From Cryptomeria japonica (lineage: Eukaryota; Streptophyta; Pinopsida; Cupressales; Cupressaceae), in assembly GCF_030272615.1 (NCBI RefSeq), contig NC_081407.1, forward strand, positions 441,347,213 to 441,411,212: 64,000 nucleotides of DNA, in the 5' to 3' direction. Of this stretch, positions 1-11,370 are shown in pieces. The position numbers and the translations under genes are program-made. Numbering within the stretch: position 1 is the first letter of the stretch; every line of letters starts with the position of its first letter. The notes below the pieces were generated by a model. That model did not search any database. It had not been told where the DNA came from and saw nothing but the letters and a program-made list of their open reading frames with translations.

Positions 1-2
1 AA

Positions 3-294
3 TGCAATAAAACTGGTCATAATTCAGAAAACTGCAGAATGAATGTAAAATGTTACGTTTGTGGAAGCTTTGGACATCTATCTAATCAATGCAGAACACA
101 TACCGACATAGGATATGAGAAAGATATTCAGAAAAACAATGTGACTTGTTATGCTTGTAACAAGACATATTGCAAAATTTTGTAGAAGTAAGACACCACC
201 AGCAAATAACAAAGGTCCTAGTTTGAAAGGTAAAGAAAAGGTTGAAGAGGTAAAGCAAGAATTCTCAAAACAATGGATCAGAAAATTAGATCAG
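3..294 (+). pseudogene. gag: Element A Gag, C-terminal zinc-knuckle part, frameshifted
   Basis: Frame 3 reads the end of one CCHC knuckle (CNKTGHNSENC), then a complete one (CYVCGSFGHLSNQC), then the start of another (CYACNK). Compared with element B, about 5 bases are missing near 165, so the third knuckle breaks and a stop follows; the downstream Lys-rich tail (KGKEKVEEVKQEFSKQW) continues in another frame. CX2CX4HX4C knuckles bind nucleic acid in retroelement Gag proteins. The coding region is interrupted at 295 by a solo LTR, and a remnant of the Gag tail resumes at 1775-1850. Confidence 0.8.
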
Positions 295-1774
295 TGTAAA
301 GCTCTGATGCTAATAGTAAACAAGATGAGGGGGGGGGTGAATCATACAAACTTAATCTTCAATATATTCAACAGATTCAACCTCAGTAGCTTATACTTCA
401 GAATACATAACCAAAACTGTAAAAAATTCAAACTCATGAACAGATAACATCACAACACATATAACACCAGATTTAATGTGGAAACCCAAATAGGGAAAAA
501 TCACTGTGGGATTTCGGACCCACTAAGAAATATACCCTTCTAGATTATGCTCGGTTAAAAGAAAATCCTGTTAAATATTACAAACACATTGCTAGATGTG
601 ACCCGGTTAAGGGATTTCCCTCAGACTTGTTAGAGTCTTACACTTTGTTAGAAGTGACCTTATCAAAGGATTTCAAACACTCATTTAGAATGTTACCTTG
701 CTAGAGGGTTTACAAATAAGACTGTTAAGTCCACTCGGTTAAGAGATTTCCCATCACTTACAAAATAAACAACAGTAATAAAATATATCTGCAACTTCAC
801 ATCTAAAAAGCTAAAGCAGATTCTTATTTGCTCAAAAAAATCTTGTCATAAGACTTATCTAATCCCTTGATGGGCTTGCTGGGCTTCTCAATCTGTTCTT
901 CAATCAGATCTTCAAGCTTCTGAGCTCGGTAAACATTCCTGTAGCATCATTGTGCATACATTTTCCCGCATGTAGTGTTTATCAACAATTCCTTATTTAT
1001 AAACAATTTCTGACCACTTAATCTCCTTGATCACATTTCCCATGATCAATCTTAGCCATCAGATCATCAAACTTGACTAGGTTCAATGTATCCTTCGATC
1101 TGAAAACATTTTACCTTGCCTTGGAACTTGCATTCCTTCCTAGGAACTTGTGCTAGGTTATTGCGGTTCAATCTATGCTGTAGATCTTCCTCCTATATTT
1201 TCATTGCCGTAGATTCTTAACAAGCTTCTTGCGCGACAAACCAATCATTTATTCATCTCCAACTCATCAGCATCCTTCATTAAATAATGTTTTTATCCAT
1301 CCAATGCAATCTATTATAACTCGGTTGTTACTCGGTTAATACTGAACTTCGCTCAGTAGACATTCTGTCTTCGTTAACCGATATCAATAACCTTAGGGTT
1401 TACTGACTAGGTTCCTTGCTTGGTGACATAATACAGTATTAAACTTATAATCAACAACATGTGTAGGATATCAAAACAACATGATCTCATCATTGTCTAA
1501 CTTGGTAATAATTGCCCATTGAATAACTTATATCTCCCCTTTATTATCACATTCTTTCTGTGTCACTTACCGACCTCCTAATACTCATCAACACCTACTT
1601 CTCAAGATATGGCAACATCATACTGAAACAAAAAATCAATTTCTTGACATCAATGACAAAATAATATTATTAAGACAATAATCATCCTTCTTTAGTTATA
1701 TCAACAATCTCCAACAACCTTCTCAATATCCTTATTGAAATGCCAACAATCTCCTTTCTATTGTAATGCCAACA
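295..1774 (-). mobile_element. Solo LTR of another copia-type element, inserted in element A gag
   Basis: Read on the minus strand it starts TGTTGGCATT and ends GCTTTACA (TG...CA). It is flanked by a perfect 5-bp duplication ATCAG (290-294 and 1775-1779). Removing it reconnects the Gag tail as in elements B and C. It carries the C-run motif near the LTR 3' end (complement at 329-337) and the conserved block (480-523) shared with the LTRs of A-D. At about 1.48 kb it has no internal coding region, so it is a solo LTR left by LTR-LTR recombination. Its element-sense start is duplicated: TGTTGGCATT occurs twice, 26 bp apart, with an AAAGGAGAT purine tract between. Confidence 0.85.
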
Positions 1775-2159
1775 ATCAGAATGTTGATGGGAATACTCCT
1801 CCACTGATAGAACAGAGTATCACTCCACTGGCAAGAGACTCTTCTTTTAACTGAAGGAAAATCCTTTGGGGGTTTAGCACCAATCTGAAAAACATGCTAA
1901 CATACCCTCAGTTGATGGTGATAAGTTGAAATTACTTCTTTACTGGAAGATGAGTTAAGTTGTGACTTAACCGGCAAGCATTAAATGTGGTAGTTGGAGA
2001 AAATAACATTATAAAGCAAGTGTTTTGGCTCCTTTTTCATTCACCGAGCATTCAAATCTTTGAGAGCGCGGAAATTCCTGAGCGAAGGCATCCTTAGCAA
2101 AGAAGTGAAGCAGTTCATCCAAGCACTCATCCTAAAGGTAGATTGAGGTATTTATAACT
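1775..2159 (+). other. Element A gag-ORF2 spacer
   Basis: It contains the end of the Gag tail (SITPPLARDSSFN, to about 1850) and about 300 bp of noncoding spacer. It aligns along its length with 37000-37394 in B and 57409-57800 in C. It contains the TATAAA at 2010. Confidence 0.7.
2010..2015 (+). promoter_or_regulatory. Possible internal TATA box before ORF2 (element A)
   Basis: TATAAA lies 150 bp upstream of the ORF2 start at 2160. The same hexamer lies 151 bp (B) and 149 bp (C) before the equivalent start. Conserved position suggests a promoter for ORF2; this is inference. Confidence 0.4.
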
Positions 2160-5100
2160 ATGGCTTCCTCATCCACTCCTAAATTTATTGCAAACCCTAC
2201 TGTGATTGAAGTAATCAAGTGCCCTAGACCTGTGTTCAAGCTTGTTCCCAAAATTACAAAGAAAGATGATACCATAGGTGCATTTTCTCAAATTCCTAAG
2301 GGAGTAGTATATGCCGAAGACCCTAGGATATACATACATTGTCATATAGAGGAATTAGGAGATGATAAAATCAAGAACATGTATCGGACTGTGATTTGTG
2401 ATGAATCTGAAAATATCAAACCGGAACATAAGATAGTGGAAACCCTAGGTTTTACTAAAATCCTTAGTGTCCTAGATTTTCCCAAGGATATTATAAGGAT
2501 TGTGCTAAGCAGAGTGCATGGTGAATTCTTTTGGTTGGATTCAATCCATAAGATCACCAAAGAAGCAGTAAAGGTAGTAACAAGGTTACCTTCCACCGGT
2601 AGCAGGCCTGACAGAACTAAAAAGGTCTCTAATGACACAGTAATAGACCTAACCGGGGCAACATTTGACAAAAGGTCTCTAAGGGTAAATGATGTGAAGG
2701 ATATCAATGTCAGATTTGTCAGTATGATTTTAGGCTACAAGGCTACACATGCAAATAGGTTAAACTCAGTATCAAGCCTATGTATCAAAAGTGCATATGA
2801 TATGGTTAACAACAATGCTAGAATAGATGTGTGTGAATGGCTCAAAGATGAATTAATAGACAATCTGAAGAAGATAAAAGGAGATAAGAAAGGAACCTTT
2901 AGATTTGGAAATTTACTTGTATGTTTAATGTTGTATATTACTAAACAAGTACCCGGTATTGGTAGGAGAGATTTTGGTTTTGACATACCGGTAGGAAAGC
3001 AACTTTTGGATACACTAAACAACATGGGAGATAACAGGGAGAAAAACATAAATGAACATTTTTAGGCACTAAAAGCTCAAATGAAGACTAGAACAAGACT
3101 GTCACAAGTAATTGTGGAAAAATATCAAAAGGAAATATGTTTTGTAATTAAGAAAGATGAAGTCTGGATGGAGGCAGTTGTCCCTAAGACTATCTGGGTA
3201 ACTAAAATGGGCTATGAAACATATGATAACATCATAGAAACTTATGCAAAATCCCTCCTTGAAGCACCAAAGGAACCTACTGAGAAAGTCTTTGGAAATA
3301 TAGAAACAATTGAAAGTGGGATTCAGTCAAGAAAAAGGGTTAAGAAAGTTGAACAAACTATGAAGAAAGGAACCCGACAGGCAAAGGAAATTAAGGAAGA
3401 TGTTTTGAAACAAACTAGTATCAAGGAAAGTGAGCTGGAAGGACTTCAACTGGAATCTCATATTTAACCGGTTGGAACTTCTTCTGAGAGTGATATACCA
3501 ACAGTATTCAAAAGGGTAGAAAGGAAAAGAAAACCCTCACCGGTACCCTCACCCACACCCAGAAGAACTAGACAAAAGCAATAGGCAGTGAGGCCTCCAG
3601 CAAGGAAGTTGACACCTAAGAAGAAAAAGGTAAAACAAGATATTGCTCCACTAGATAAACTCCTTAGTGAAATAATAGAGGATGGAAAGTTGAAGAACAA
3701 TAGCAAACTATACAATACACTTTCCGCTGATGACAGAGAGAGCATAGAAAATAGTGTAATTTTACACTTGGATATTTACAAGAAATTTTTTATGGAAATT
3801 GTTGATGAAATGCCCACTGATCTTTACAGAAGACTTGAAGCTAGAAGGGTAGCTATTGTTGAGCTGGACAAGAAAATAAAAATTGAAAAATTACTTGCAT
3901 TTCACCCAGTGAACTCACTAGAAGAAATTGATCAATTAATCAGTGAGGCCAACCAGACTGTATTCTCAACCGGTCACCGACATGTAGCACTGATGGCAGG
4001 GAGAATGAATAAAATTTCAGAAGAGACTACGGACCAATGGGACATATTCTTTGTTGAAAAAGAGAAACAGGAAGAACTCAAAAGAGCCAAGACTATTAGA
4101 GTAGATCAAAAAGATAGGGATAAGGGGAAAGGAATGGAAGGTGGACCTCCAAACCTTAAGATAATTGACAACTTACCCCCACCTCCTTCTGATACTCCAT
4201 CGGTAGAAATAGTTGACACTCAACCCACTACTGAGAGTATGGAGACTCCTCTAGAGGATACAAATCCTGAGTCTAAAGTTTTGTATACCATGAATATTGA
4301 TACATAAGAGGTGAACATTTTGGTAGATAAAGAAACCACTGAAGACAAGAAGAAAGATGTGGCTACTGAGCCACCGGCTACAGATGTGGAAATCAATGTT
4401 AGCACGGAGACAGAGAAACCGACAGAGGACTCTACTAAGAAATAATAAGGGAAACATGAAATGAATAGTGCAGAGGCAACTACACAGAAACCGGAAGTAC
4501 ATTCAGAGACTACATCTGAGAAACCGGTAGTTGAGAGCTCAGAGAAACCATCTGAGGCACTAGAACAAAAATAGGTTGATGTACAAGTTCAAACTAAGAC
4601 AATGCCACCGGAAAAAACTGAAAAATCAAAACCTTTGCTGATAGAAATGCATACCCAAATAGATCCTCCTGAGAGAGAGGAAAGCAAGGTTATTACTACA
4701 ACCAGTAGCATGGAAATTGTAAAAATAGTTGGACAGACATCTGGTACTTCTATAGTAGAATTCCAGCCTACAAATGTAACAGAGGTCTTATTGGACTCAA
4801 TAAAGAAAATCACAGAGTGTAGTGCACAAGCCTATAAGGATATTGATGATATAATCCCCATTCTTAAATTGATAGCACCCAAGTGCATTGTGGATAAGAA
4901 AGATTCTTTAAGTCAACTAGACATATTGTCTAAATACATCATAGACAACATTTTGACAATTGATCAAATAAATGAGGACACAATTAAGGAGAAAATGAAT
5001 AAAGAGAAAGACAAATTCTTTGATGAAACAATAAAGAAGTGCATGGGACACATTGGCACCCTTTTACCAGCACTAAACAAAACAATAATGGAGTTTAAGG

Positions 5101-5573
5101 AACTCTATAGAGATACATGCAAGACAAATGTTCTGACAACAGATATAGACAAGGAAATAAGTAAGGTACAAAAGGAGATTGACAATATAGCTGATAACCT
5201 CATCGGTTCATTTGAACCATTATCAGTTACAAAGCAGAAGATACACAGTCTTGAAGAAAAACTTGAGAAATTTGAAAACGAAAAAGACAAAATAAAAGGG
5301 AAAGCAAAAGACCTTAAATGCAAAATTAGCCCCAAATTGGAGTACCTCATATCTTTGAGTAAAGAGATCTCTGAGGAACTTGTTCAAGGACTGAAGACAC
5401 CAGAGGAACAAATGCATCACCTCACTAGTACTATTCAAAGGACAGAGGCTGCACTGAAAGATAGTGAAAAGTTCACTGAGAGTCTAAATTTGGTATTAGC
5501 AGAACTCTTTCAGATTGTAACCCATAGGATACAAGGATCCAGGCAGGGAACACACTCCACTGACAACAAATGA
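2160..5573 (+). pseudogene. Element A ORF2: giant non-pol protein of about 1,137 codons, several in-frame stops
   Basis: One frame runs from ATG 2160 to TGA 5571-5573, broken by about seven stops (3063, 3465, about 3582, 4305, two near 4443, about 4572) but with no frameshift. The start is chosen because MASSS...PxFIxNPT begins all three copies. Layout: residues 1-310 an apparently globular domain (ETLGF, VHGEFFWLDS, CEWLKDELIDN, FRFGNLL); about 310-440 Lys/Glu-rich with conserved WMEAVVP and WVTKMGYE; about 440-490 basic with KLTPKKKK, NLS-like; 490-660 helical (ILHLDIYKKFFMEIVDE); 700-830 Thr/Glu/Pro-rich low complexity; 870-1130 long coiled coil. It matches no protease, integrase, RT or RNase H. 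The 'xxAVxxVTGLPS' stretch faintly recalls plant mobile-domain proteins, but I do not assign a function. The stop at 3063 is CAG in element C. Confidence 0.8.
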
Positions 5574-5593
5574 CAACCTTTGTCATTGATGTC

Positions 5594-5775
5594 AAAGGGG
5601 GAGTAGTGAGATGAGAAAAATGATCAGAACAGGACATCATCAACTCAGGGGGAGCATGGATTTTTGACAACACAGTTTTGGTAAGATGTTTTGGCAGATT
5701 CTTTTTGGACATCATTTTTTTTGGATACTTTTTTATTTTTCTCATGAGTGTTGCCATCAATGCCAAAGGGGGAGA
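5594..5775 (+). promoter_or_regulatory. Polypurine-tract cluster upstream of the element A 3' LTR
   Basis: AAAGGGGGAG occurs at 5594-5603 and again as AAAGGGGGAGA at 5765-5775 directly before the LTR, each preceded by a CAT(T/C)(A/G)ATG(T/C)C-type sequence; a third G-run (TCAGGGGGAGCA) lies near 5645. The PPT primes plus-strand synthesis in LTR retrotransposons. Multiple PPT copies are, as I recall, a trait reported for the Sirevirus lineage of Ty1/copia. Confidence 0.8.
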
Positions 5776-5776
5776 T

Positions 5777-6559
5777 TGTTGGAAAATGCACACTCCAATG
5801 AGAAATTGTAGGTGATTGAAGGTATTGTAATTGATGGAAACCTTACAATCATGTGATACTGATAGGGAGACACATACACCAACACCGGCAGACTCTACAC
5901 TAGCATACATATCACTGACACCAAAAAGATTGATCACCGACACCATGACCGACAGGAATTTTGTTTAAATGTATTTTATAATTAATTGTAAAATCTTTTG
6001 TAAGCCAACTTGGAAAATTGTAATATGACTCATATATGTATGAGATTATTGTAGATCATTTAGAAGCGAAGTATGAAAAGAAAATAGTAGACCTAATGTG
6101 TGAATTATTGGGATAAGGGTTTGCGTATATAGCAGAGCTTAAACCAGTACTGAATCTAGCATAGTAGATGCTGATCTGAAGCAGTACAAGACATTGGATT
6201 AGTATAATCCATTTTGTAAGTCAATGTTACTTGTTTGTAATTGAGTAGTGAACTCTAGGCACTTGGCCTTCCTGCATGTGCAGGCCCCTATTGTAAGTAG
6301 TAATATTCTCTTATTGGCTAGTAAGCGAATATTGTGGGTCATAAATCCCACCGAGGTTTTTCCTACACCGGGTTTCCTCATTAAATTATTGTGTTATGGT
6401 GTGTCTCTTATGTTGTGGTTGCTATTCTTATTTACTGCATTATTCGTGGTTTACCGATACACAGTTTTGATATGCTTTTCATGTTATAAGTTAAGAAAAT
6501 TATTATACCAGTCAGATACTGATTCACCCCCCCTCTCAATATCTTTGGGAATCATAACA
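5777..6559 (+). repeat. 3' LTR of element A
   Basis: It starts TGTTGG after the PPT and ends ATAACA. It is homologous to the LTRs of C (same AAATGCACACTCC start region) and B. It contains the conserved block (6334-6376), a TATATA-type motif near 6125 that could be the promoter, and the C-run TTCACCCCCCCTCTCA near its 3' end. Length is 783 bp. Confidence 0.85.
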
Positions 6560-8364
6560 AAGAAAGATAATCCTGGCTTTTGGGATAAGGTTATTTCGGT
6601 CATTTTGAAAAGAATTCTTTCTTGGAACCATAAATGGTTGTTTTTGGCTCGTAAAATGATGTTAATCAAATATGTTTTGAATGTTGTTCCTATTTATCTA
6701 ATGTTGGTATTAAAATCACAAAAAAAAAAACTATTGTGAACTTGCAAGATACTCTAAGGTCGTTTCTTTGGAATAACAATAAGGATGACAAAAAGAGGTT
6801 GCCTTTGGTAGCTTGGGATAAGATCTGCCTTCCTAAGGAATTAGGTGGTATTGGTATTCATAATTTGGATAATCAAAATTTAGCAGGGGCTAAATTGGTC
6901 TAGAAAATTTATGATAGGCCAAAGTCTTTATGGGCTTAGATTATGTTTGCTAAGTATCTGAACAATGGTCCCAGAGAAAGTATTTTTAAATTTTCTAATC
7001 TGCCCTCTAGATCTGTCATATGGAATTTTTTCTGTAAATGCAGAGCGGTTATTATTCCTCGTCTCTCATGGGTTGTGCATAATGGAAGGAAATATAGGTT
7101 TTGGGATGAAGCATGGAATGGACATTGTTCCTTGATTAGCATTAGAGATTGGTCTCCCTTGATTGTAATCCTTACTTCTCTTTGGGGTGTGTATGTGGTG
7201 GACTATTTTGATATTATTCAGAATGGTCCTCTAAGAATGGCTAAATGGAAGTCGATTGATTTGCTTGATGTGGATCTGCATTTGAAAGTAGAGTTTGATA
7301 AGATTCTAGGTGAGAAGATTGTCACTCTCTCGGATTTCGAGGATGAACTTATTTGGACTGGGAATGACTCTAGAAATTATTCTGTTAAGGATGGTTATAA
7401 CTCCCTTTTACCTGCTAAAACTTGTTTATATTGGCCTTATAAGTTGTTATGGCACTCGGCTTGTTTACCTAAAGCTGGAGCTTTTGCTTGCTTGGTTGTC
7501 CAGGATAGAGTTCTAACAGGAATAAGGTTGGACAGATTAGGTATAATTGTTGTTTTTCCTTATGTACTCTGTAATAAGAATCTAGAGTCCTCTTCACATC
7601 TATTTCTTCATTGTGATTTTGCTTATGAGTGATGGCAATGGCTGTTGGGAAAATTAGGTTTATCTTTTGTTATTGGTAAGGATCTTTTTTCTCACTTTTG
7701 TTCTTGGCCTCTCATGTTTGCATCATCTTTCTATGCATGCCTGTGGGTTATTTCTCCCTCTATTGTGCTTTGGAACATTTGGCTTGAATGAAATAGTAGG
7801 ATTTTCAAAAAGGTGTGTTCTTCTGTATCAAATGTTTTGCAAAAAATTGAAGCCTCTATTTCAGAGGTTGCATTGTCATACATTTATAAGAACCTGGGTA
7901 ACCAGTCTTCTTTTTCCCATTGGGATAATAGGGTTACTAGGGTTTGGAAATCCCTCTCGATCTTACTCTCTCATGGCTCAATCTCCAAGAGTAATAAGTC
8001 CTTAGGTCAGAGGTTGTTGACTAAGTGGAAAATGCCTCCTTGGGGACATTTCAAACTTAATTTTGATGGTGCCTCCCAGGGAAACCCTGGGCAGGCAGCA
8101 GCTAGGATGGCTATTTTTTATCAGAATGCGCAACTCATTCTTGCTAAATGTCATGAAATTGGTATTAGTACTAATAATTTCATGGAGTACCAAGCTTTAT
8201 CCTTTGGCTTGGATATGGCAATCTCATTAAGGATCAAAAACATAGTGATTGAGGGTAAATCTATGGTAATAATACAGAGTGTTATGAAGAAGAAATCGAA
8301 TTGCTAGAAGTTGCAATATTTGCTTGATCATATTTTACAAAATTTAGATTCTTTTGATTCCTTC
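6560..8364 (+). pseudogene. LINE ORF2: end of RT, zinc-binding RT-associated region and start of RNase H
   Basis: Reading order: RT end (FWDKVISVILKRILSWNHKW, then LFLARKMMLIKYVLNVVPIYL), a connection with LGGIGIHNLDNQNLAGAKL and RFWDEAWNG, a zf-RVT-like stretch (WHSACLPKAGAFACL, then SSSHLFLHCDFAYE), and an RNase H domain from about 8030 (KLNFDGASQGNPG, then FMEYQALSFGLDMAI). This is the usual order in plant L1-type ORF2. An A-run at 6719-6730 shifts the frame; stops occur at about 6901, 6937, 7630 and 7788. The catalytic RT core is missing from the window because element A interrupts it. The last RNase H part lies at 12643-12783. The copy cannot make protein. Confidence 0.85.
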
Positions 8365-9534
8365 TGTTGGGTCTCAAATCAACAGATTGGATAGGTTCTA
8401 AGGAAATGCCAACTCCTATGATCAAACCCTCCAATTGACTTGGCCAACATATAGAGTGAACCTATTTGGTTACTTACTCACTCACTTTAGGCTCTGCAGG
8501 ACCTAGGCGGGTATACCTACTCACTAGTTGTTCCTTCAACTAATGCTTTTTATAGCAGATCTAGTGTCTTAATCTGATATCTCCTAGTCTCAGAATGGCA
8601 TAAGTTTCTTAAATAGACTGATTTCAGATGTGTGTATTGATCTATGTATCTTACAAAAGTATATATGTTACACTTTGGCTAAATTACCTACTATACCTAC
8701 TCTACTAATCCTAATGCTTAAAAGTAAAGGGTAACTGGTATGGTTAAAGGGTTTGTTTACAAATGATCAGTGCCTTTCCTCTTATTTGGGCTACAGAGTC
8801 TTATATTTCTTCAGGACTTATTGTGTAAACTTATGAGACAGTTTTTAAACCCACCACCTCTCGATGAGTTTGTCAGTTATTGTTTCTTATGAGCTCTACT
8901 TCAATGTCTATATTGTAAACTGCTTGAATGGATTTAACGCTAACTTTTAAGAGACCATCCAAGGAAGAAATACAGGGAACAATTACAATTCACGAGTAAA
9001 TCTTTTTGATCCAAATCTACAATATGAAACACAGAATTTTACTGGAAGAACACGAATAACCTTATCCACTTTTAGTTAATATCATAAGCAACTACCTTCT
9101 AAAAATATGTTAACTCTCAACACATATGAGAAAGAAAATGCAACTGGTTATTTTTGATAAAAAAATTTAAAGTACAAAATTGCCTCCACCTCTTCTATCT
9201 CTCCTCCTTCTTTACATGTTACATCACACATATATATGTGGTTGAATGGTTTTCATACCCCTTTGGGTGAAAAGACACCCCCCTTTTAAATAAAAATAAT
9301 TCCAAATCCCGAAATTGCCTTAGTTTATGTAATTAATTGTCACTTTACAAGTTGTTTAGGCATATTAGAGGTATTTTAAGGCTATTTTATGGGTATATAA
9401 TGGATAAATGGTCTTTAAATGATGTAAATACCCCCTTTGGTGCTTCACACTCCATTTTTTATGCCCATTATTGTGTTTATGTTATGGTTTCATATTGTGC
9501 AACAAATATAAAATATATTACTTGTACCTATTCA

Positions 9535-9566
<32 letters not shown>

Positions 9567-9635
9567 TTAGAATTTTTCTTGCTCCTTGTCTTGGAATTTG
9601 GAATTCTAAAAATTGCAAATTTTAGGGTTCCAACA
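8365..9635 (-). repeat. Left LTR (3' LTR in element sense) of the gag-only element
   Basis: 1,271 bp, TGTTGG...CCAACA, so its ends form a 6-bp inverted repeat. It contains a (TA)n tract near 9536-9568 interrupted by TG, where the other LTR has an uninterrupted (TA)n. Nothing in it is coding; the Tyr/Ile-rich frame over the TA tract is a repeat artefact. Confidence 0.9.
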
Positions 9636-9636
9636 G

Positions 9637-9652
9637 TGGCTCTGTCTGGGGA
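9637..9652 (+). other. Second PBS-like motif, plus strand, next to the left LTR
   Basis: TGGCTCTGTCTGGGGA starts one base after the left LTR. It resembles the minus-strand PBS at the other end (TGGCGACTCTGCTGGGGA), so the internal region has a PBS-like motif facing inward from both LTRs. It may be chance or a trace of rearrangement. No purine-rich PPT is evident here for the minus orientation. Confidence 0.45.
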
Positions 9653-9715
9653 TGGATGCCCCTTGTGGGCATAGCAAGAATTCAGATCTCTGGTAGAGCA
9701 GACCATGTGCCTAAT

Positions 9716-11227
9716 TCATTGACCTGTTTTGGTGGCCTCAAGCCCAAAAACTGAACACCAATTCTTTCCTCTATCAAACATCTGATTCTCATCATGAAGT
9801 AGTATAAAAACTTTGAAATTAGTGATATCGCCTAATTGGCAATTCCTGTCATACGATGCATTATCCATCCTTATTTTATAAGGATTCTTTATTTCACCTG
9901 GATTACCATTATCCCCTATTCCATAGGAAATGATATTTATACTTTTACAAAAGTTTTCTTCTTGTGGCATCCGCATATTCTTCATCTCTATTTTATTGGA
10001 ATGCTGCATATTATCTAACCGGTACTTCTTTTCACCTTTTATTTTATCTCTATGTGATGTACCTTCCTTTTGTAACTCTCTTATTTTTGAGGTCCTTTTA
10101 TCATGTGACTTAGTCATATTATTACCCATGTTGTCTTCACACATGTTTGTATTGTCCATACTGTCTGAAATTTTTTCTTCATCATCATATAAAGGATTTG
10201 AGAATACATGAAAATCCTTTTCACTCGTACCATGGCAATAGGGAATATGATTTTCCTCTATCACTTCATCACATAAGGGGTTTGATAATATTTGAAATCC
10301 ATTTTCAAATTTGCATACCTCTTCTTTATCAATTGTATCATCAAGGTACTCGGGTATGGATTCACTTTCCTCATGACTGGTACAATATTCTTCATCAATG
10401 TTAGCAACAATTTCTTCAGGTTCTGACTTGTACTCACAAACATCATCAATTGCTTCTTCATCAGATGGGACTTCCAAAGGGATAATTGATTCTTCTATAT
10501 ATTCATCTTCATTTGCATCTCTTATGTTGATATTACTCGTCTCATGCAAATCATGTAGTTTTTTATTCAATTCTTCAAGAATTGAACATGCTGATTCCAA
10601 ACTGTCAGACCCACATTCTCTCACGATCATTTCCTCCAATATAGCTGAATTAAGTTGTATATTATCAGGCATTTGGAAATAAGTCACCATCATTCTGCCA
10701 ATCAGTTTTTCTATAGATTCACCTTCCTTTCTTCTTATGTTGTAGATTGCATTGCCACAATCATAATCTGATTGAATCTAATGTTGGTATGGAGAACCAA
10801 TTGAAGGGCTAGCGGCTAAAGTGTTGTCCTCGATTACACCATCGAATTCTTCCATGAACCACCACTCAAGTTCTTCCCATGATGAGATACTTTGTGGGGG
10901 TAACAAGCTGAATGACTGCTCTGCAACATCCTCCAATGTTAGCACAAACCATTTCATGATCCTTTCTTCTGAGTAGATTCTGAAGGTCTCAATAAACCAA
11001 TAAAATGATTTTAGATGCCCAATTGGTGATTCCCTTTCATCTCCATGGAACCTCGGCATACAGATCTTCAACTCACAGGGAAATGCATATGGATACTCAA
11101 GGATGTTACCGAAATCCAATGGCTTAAATCTTCTTGGAATATTCCTATCTCTTTGTGGCTGTGGTTGCCACTGTGCATATTTCTTTTCTGAAGATGCTTC
11201 TTCATAAAAATATGGATATTGAAACAT
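9716..11227 (-). pseudogene. gag: Gag of the gag-only element, 503 codons with one in-frame stop
   Basis: The frame opens at ATG 11227 and runs to a stop at 9716-9718, broken once by TAG at 10778-10780. Residues about 45-150 form a retrotransposon Gag-like domain: FHGDERESPIGHLKSFYWF, then EERIMKWFVLTLEDVAEQSF, SSWEELEWWFMEEFDG; just after the stop come YNIRRKEGESIEKLIGRM and MVTYFQMP. The C-terminal two thirds are acidic and Asn-rich, with no CCHC knuckle. Gag forms the particle that packages element RNA. Its place next to the PBS end is the normal gag position for a minus-strand element. A single stop against several to many in neighbouring elements fits its recent insertion. Confidence 0.85.
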
Positions 11228-11349
11228 ACTGAATGCTACTGATCTTTTTCATTTAATTTTCATTTTTACAGAGTCGCACCTCTTTCATAGAGGACATAAG
11301 TTATTTCTTTCTTTTGAGTTCTCTCCCACAACAGAGTTTTTATAATTCT

Positions 11350-11367
11350 TCCCCAGCAGAGTCGCCA
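11350..11367 (-). other. Primer-binding site of the gag-only element
   Basis: The minus strand reads TGGCGACTCTGCTGGGGA, 3 bp inside the right LTR. It starts with TGG, complementary to a tRNA CCA end, at the expected place. I do not name the tRNA. Confidence 0.7.
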
Positions 11368-11370
11368 ATC

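Larger units (their letters stand above)
1..6559 (+). mobile_element. Element A: pol-less Sirevirus-like LTR retrotransposon, 5' end outside the window
   Basis: The order is Gag zinc-knuckle end, solo-LTR insertion, giant ORF2, polypurine tracts, 3' LTR. The same order is found in complete elements B (35108-41772) and C (53158-59724), which is why this is read as the 3' part of a third copy whose 5' LTR lies left of the window. No protease, integrase, RT or RNase H motif occurs between Gag and the 3' LTR. The element lies in a LINE: LINE RT-domain coding starts directly at 6560. Its right flank is AAGAA (6560-6564); the matching duplication would be outside the window. Confidence 0.85.

Noticed and set aside
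2342-3049. Two 100-120-codon minus-strand frames opposite ORF2
   Set aside because: They are shadows of ORF2; the equivalents at 37565-37942 and 56784-57053 lack independent features.
9337-9570. 77-codon frame repeated at 12343-12627
   Set aside because: Both lie in the LTRs of the gag-only element; the duplication is the LTR pair and not a gene pair.
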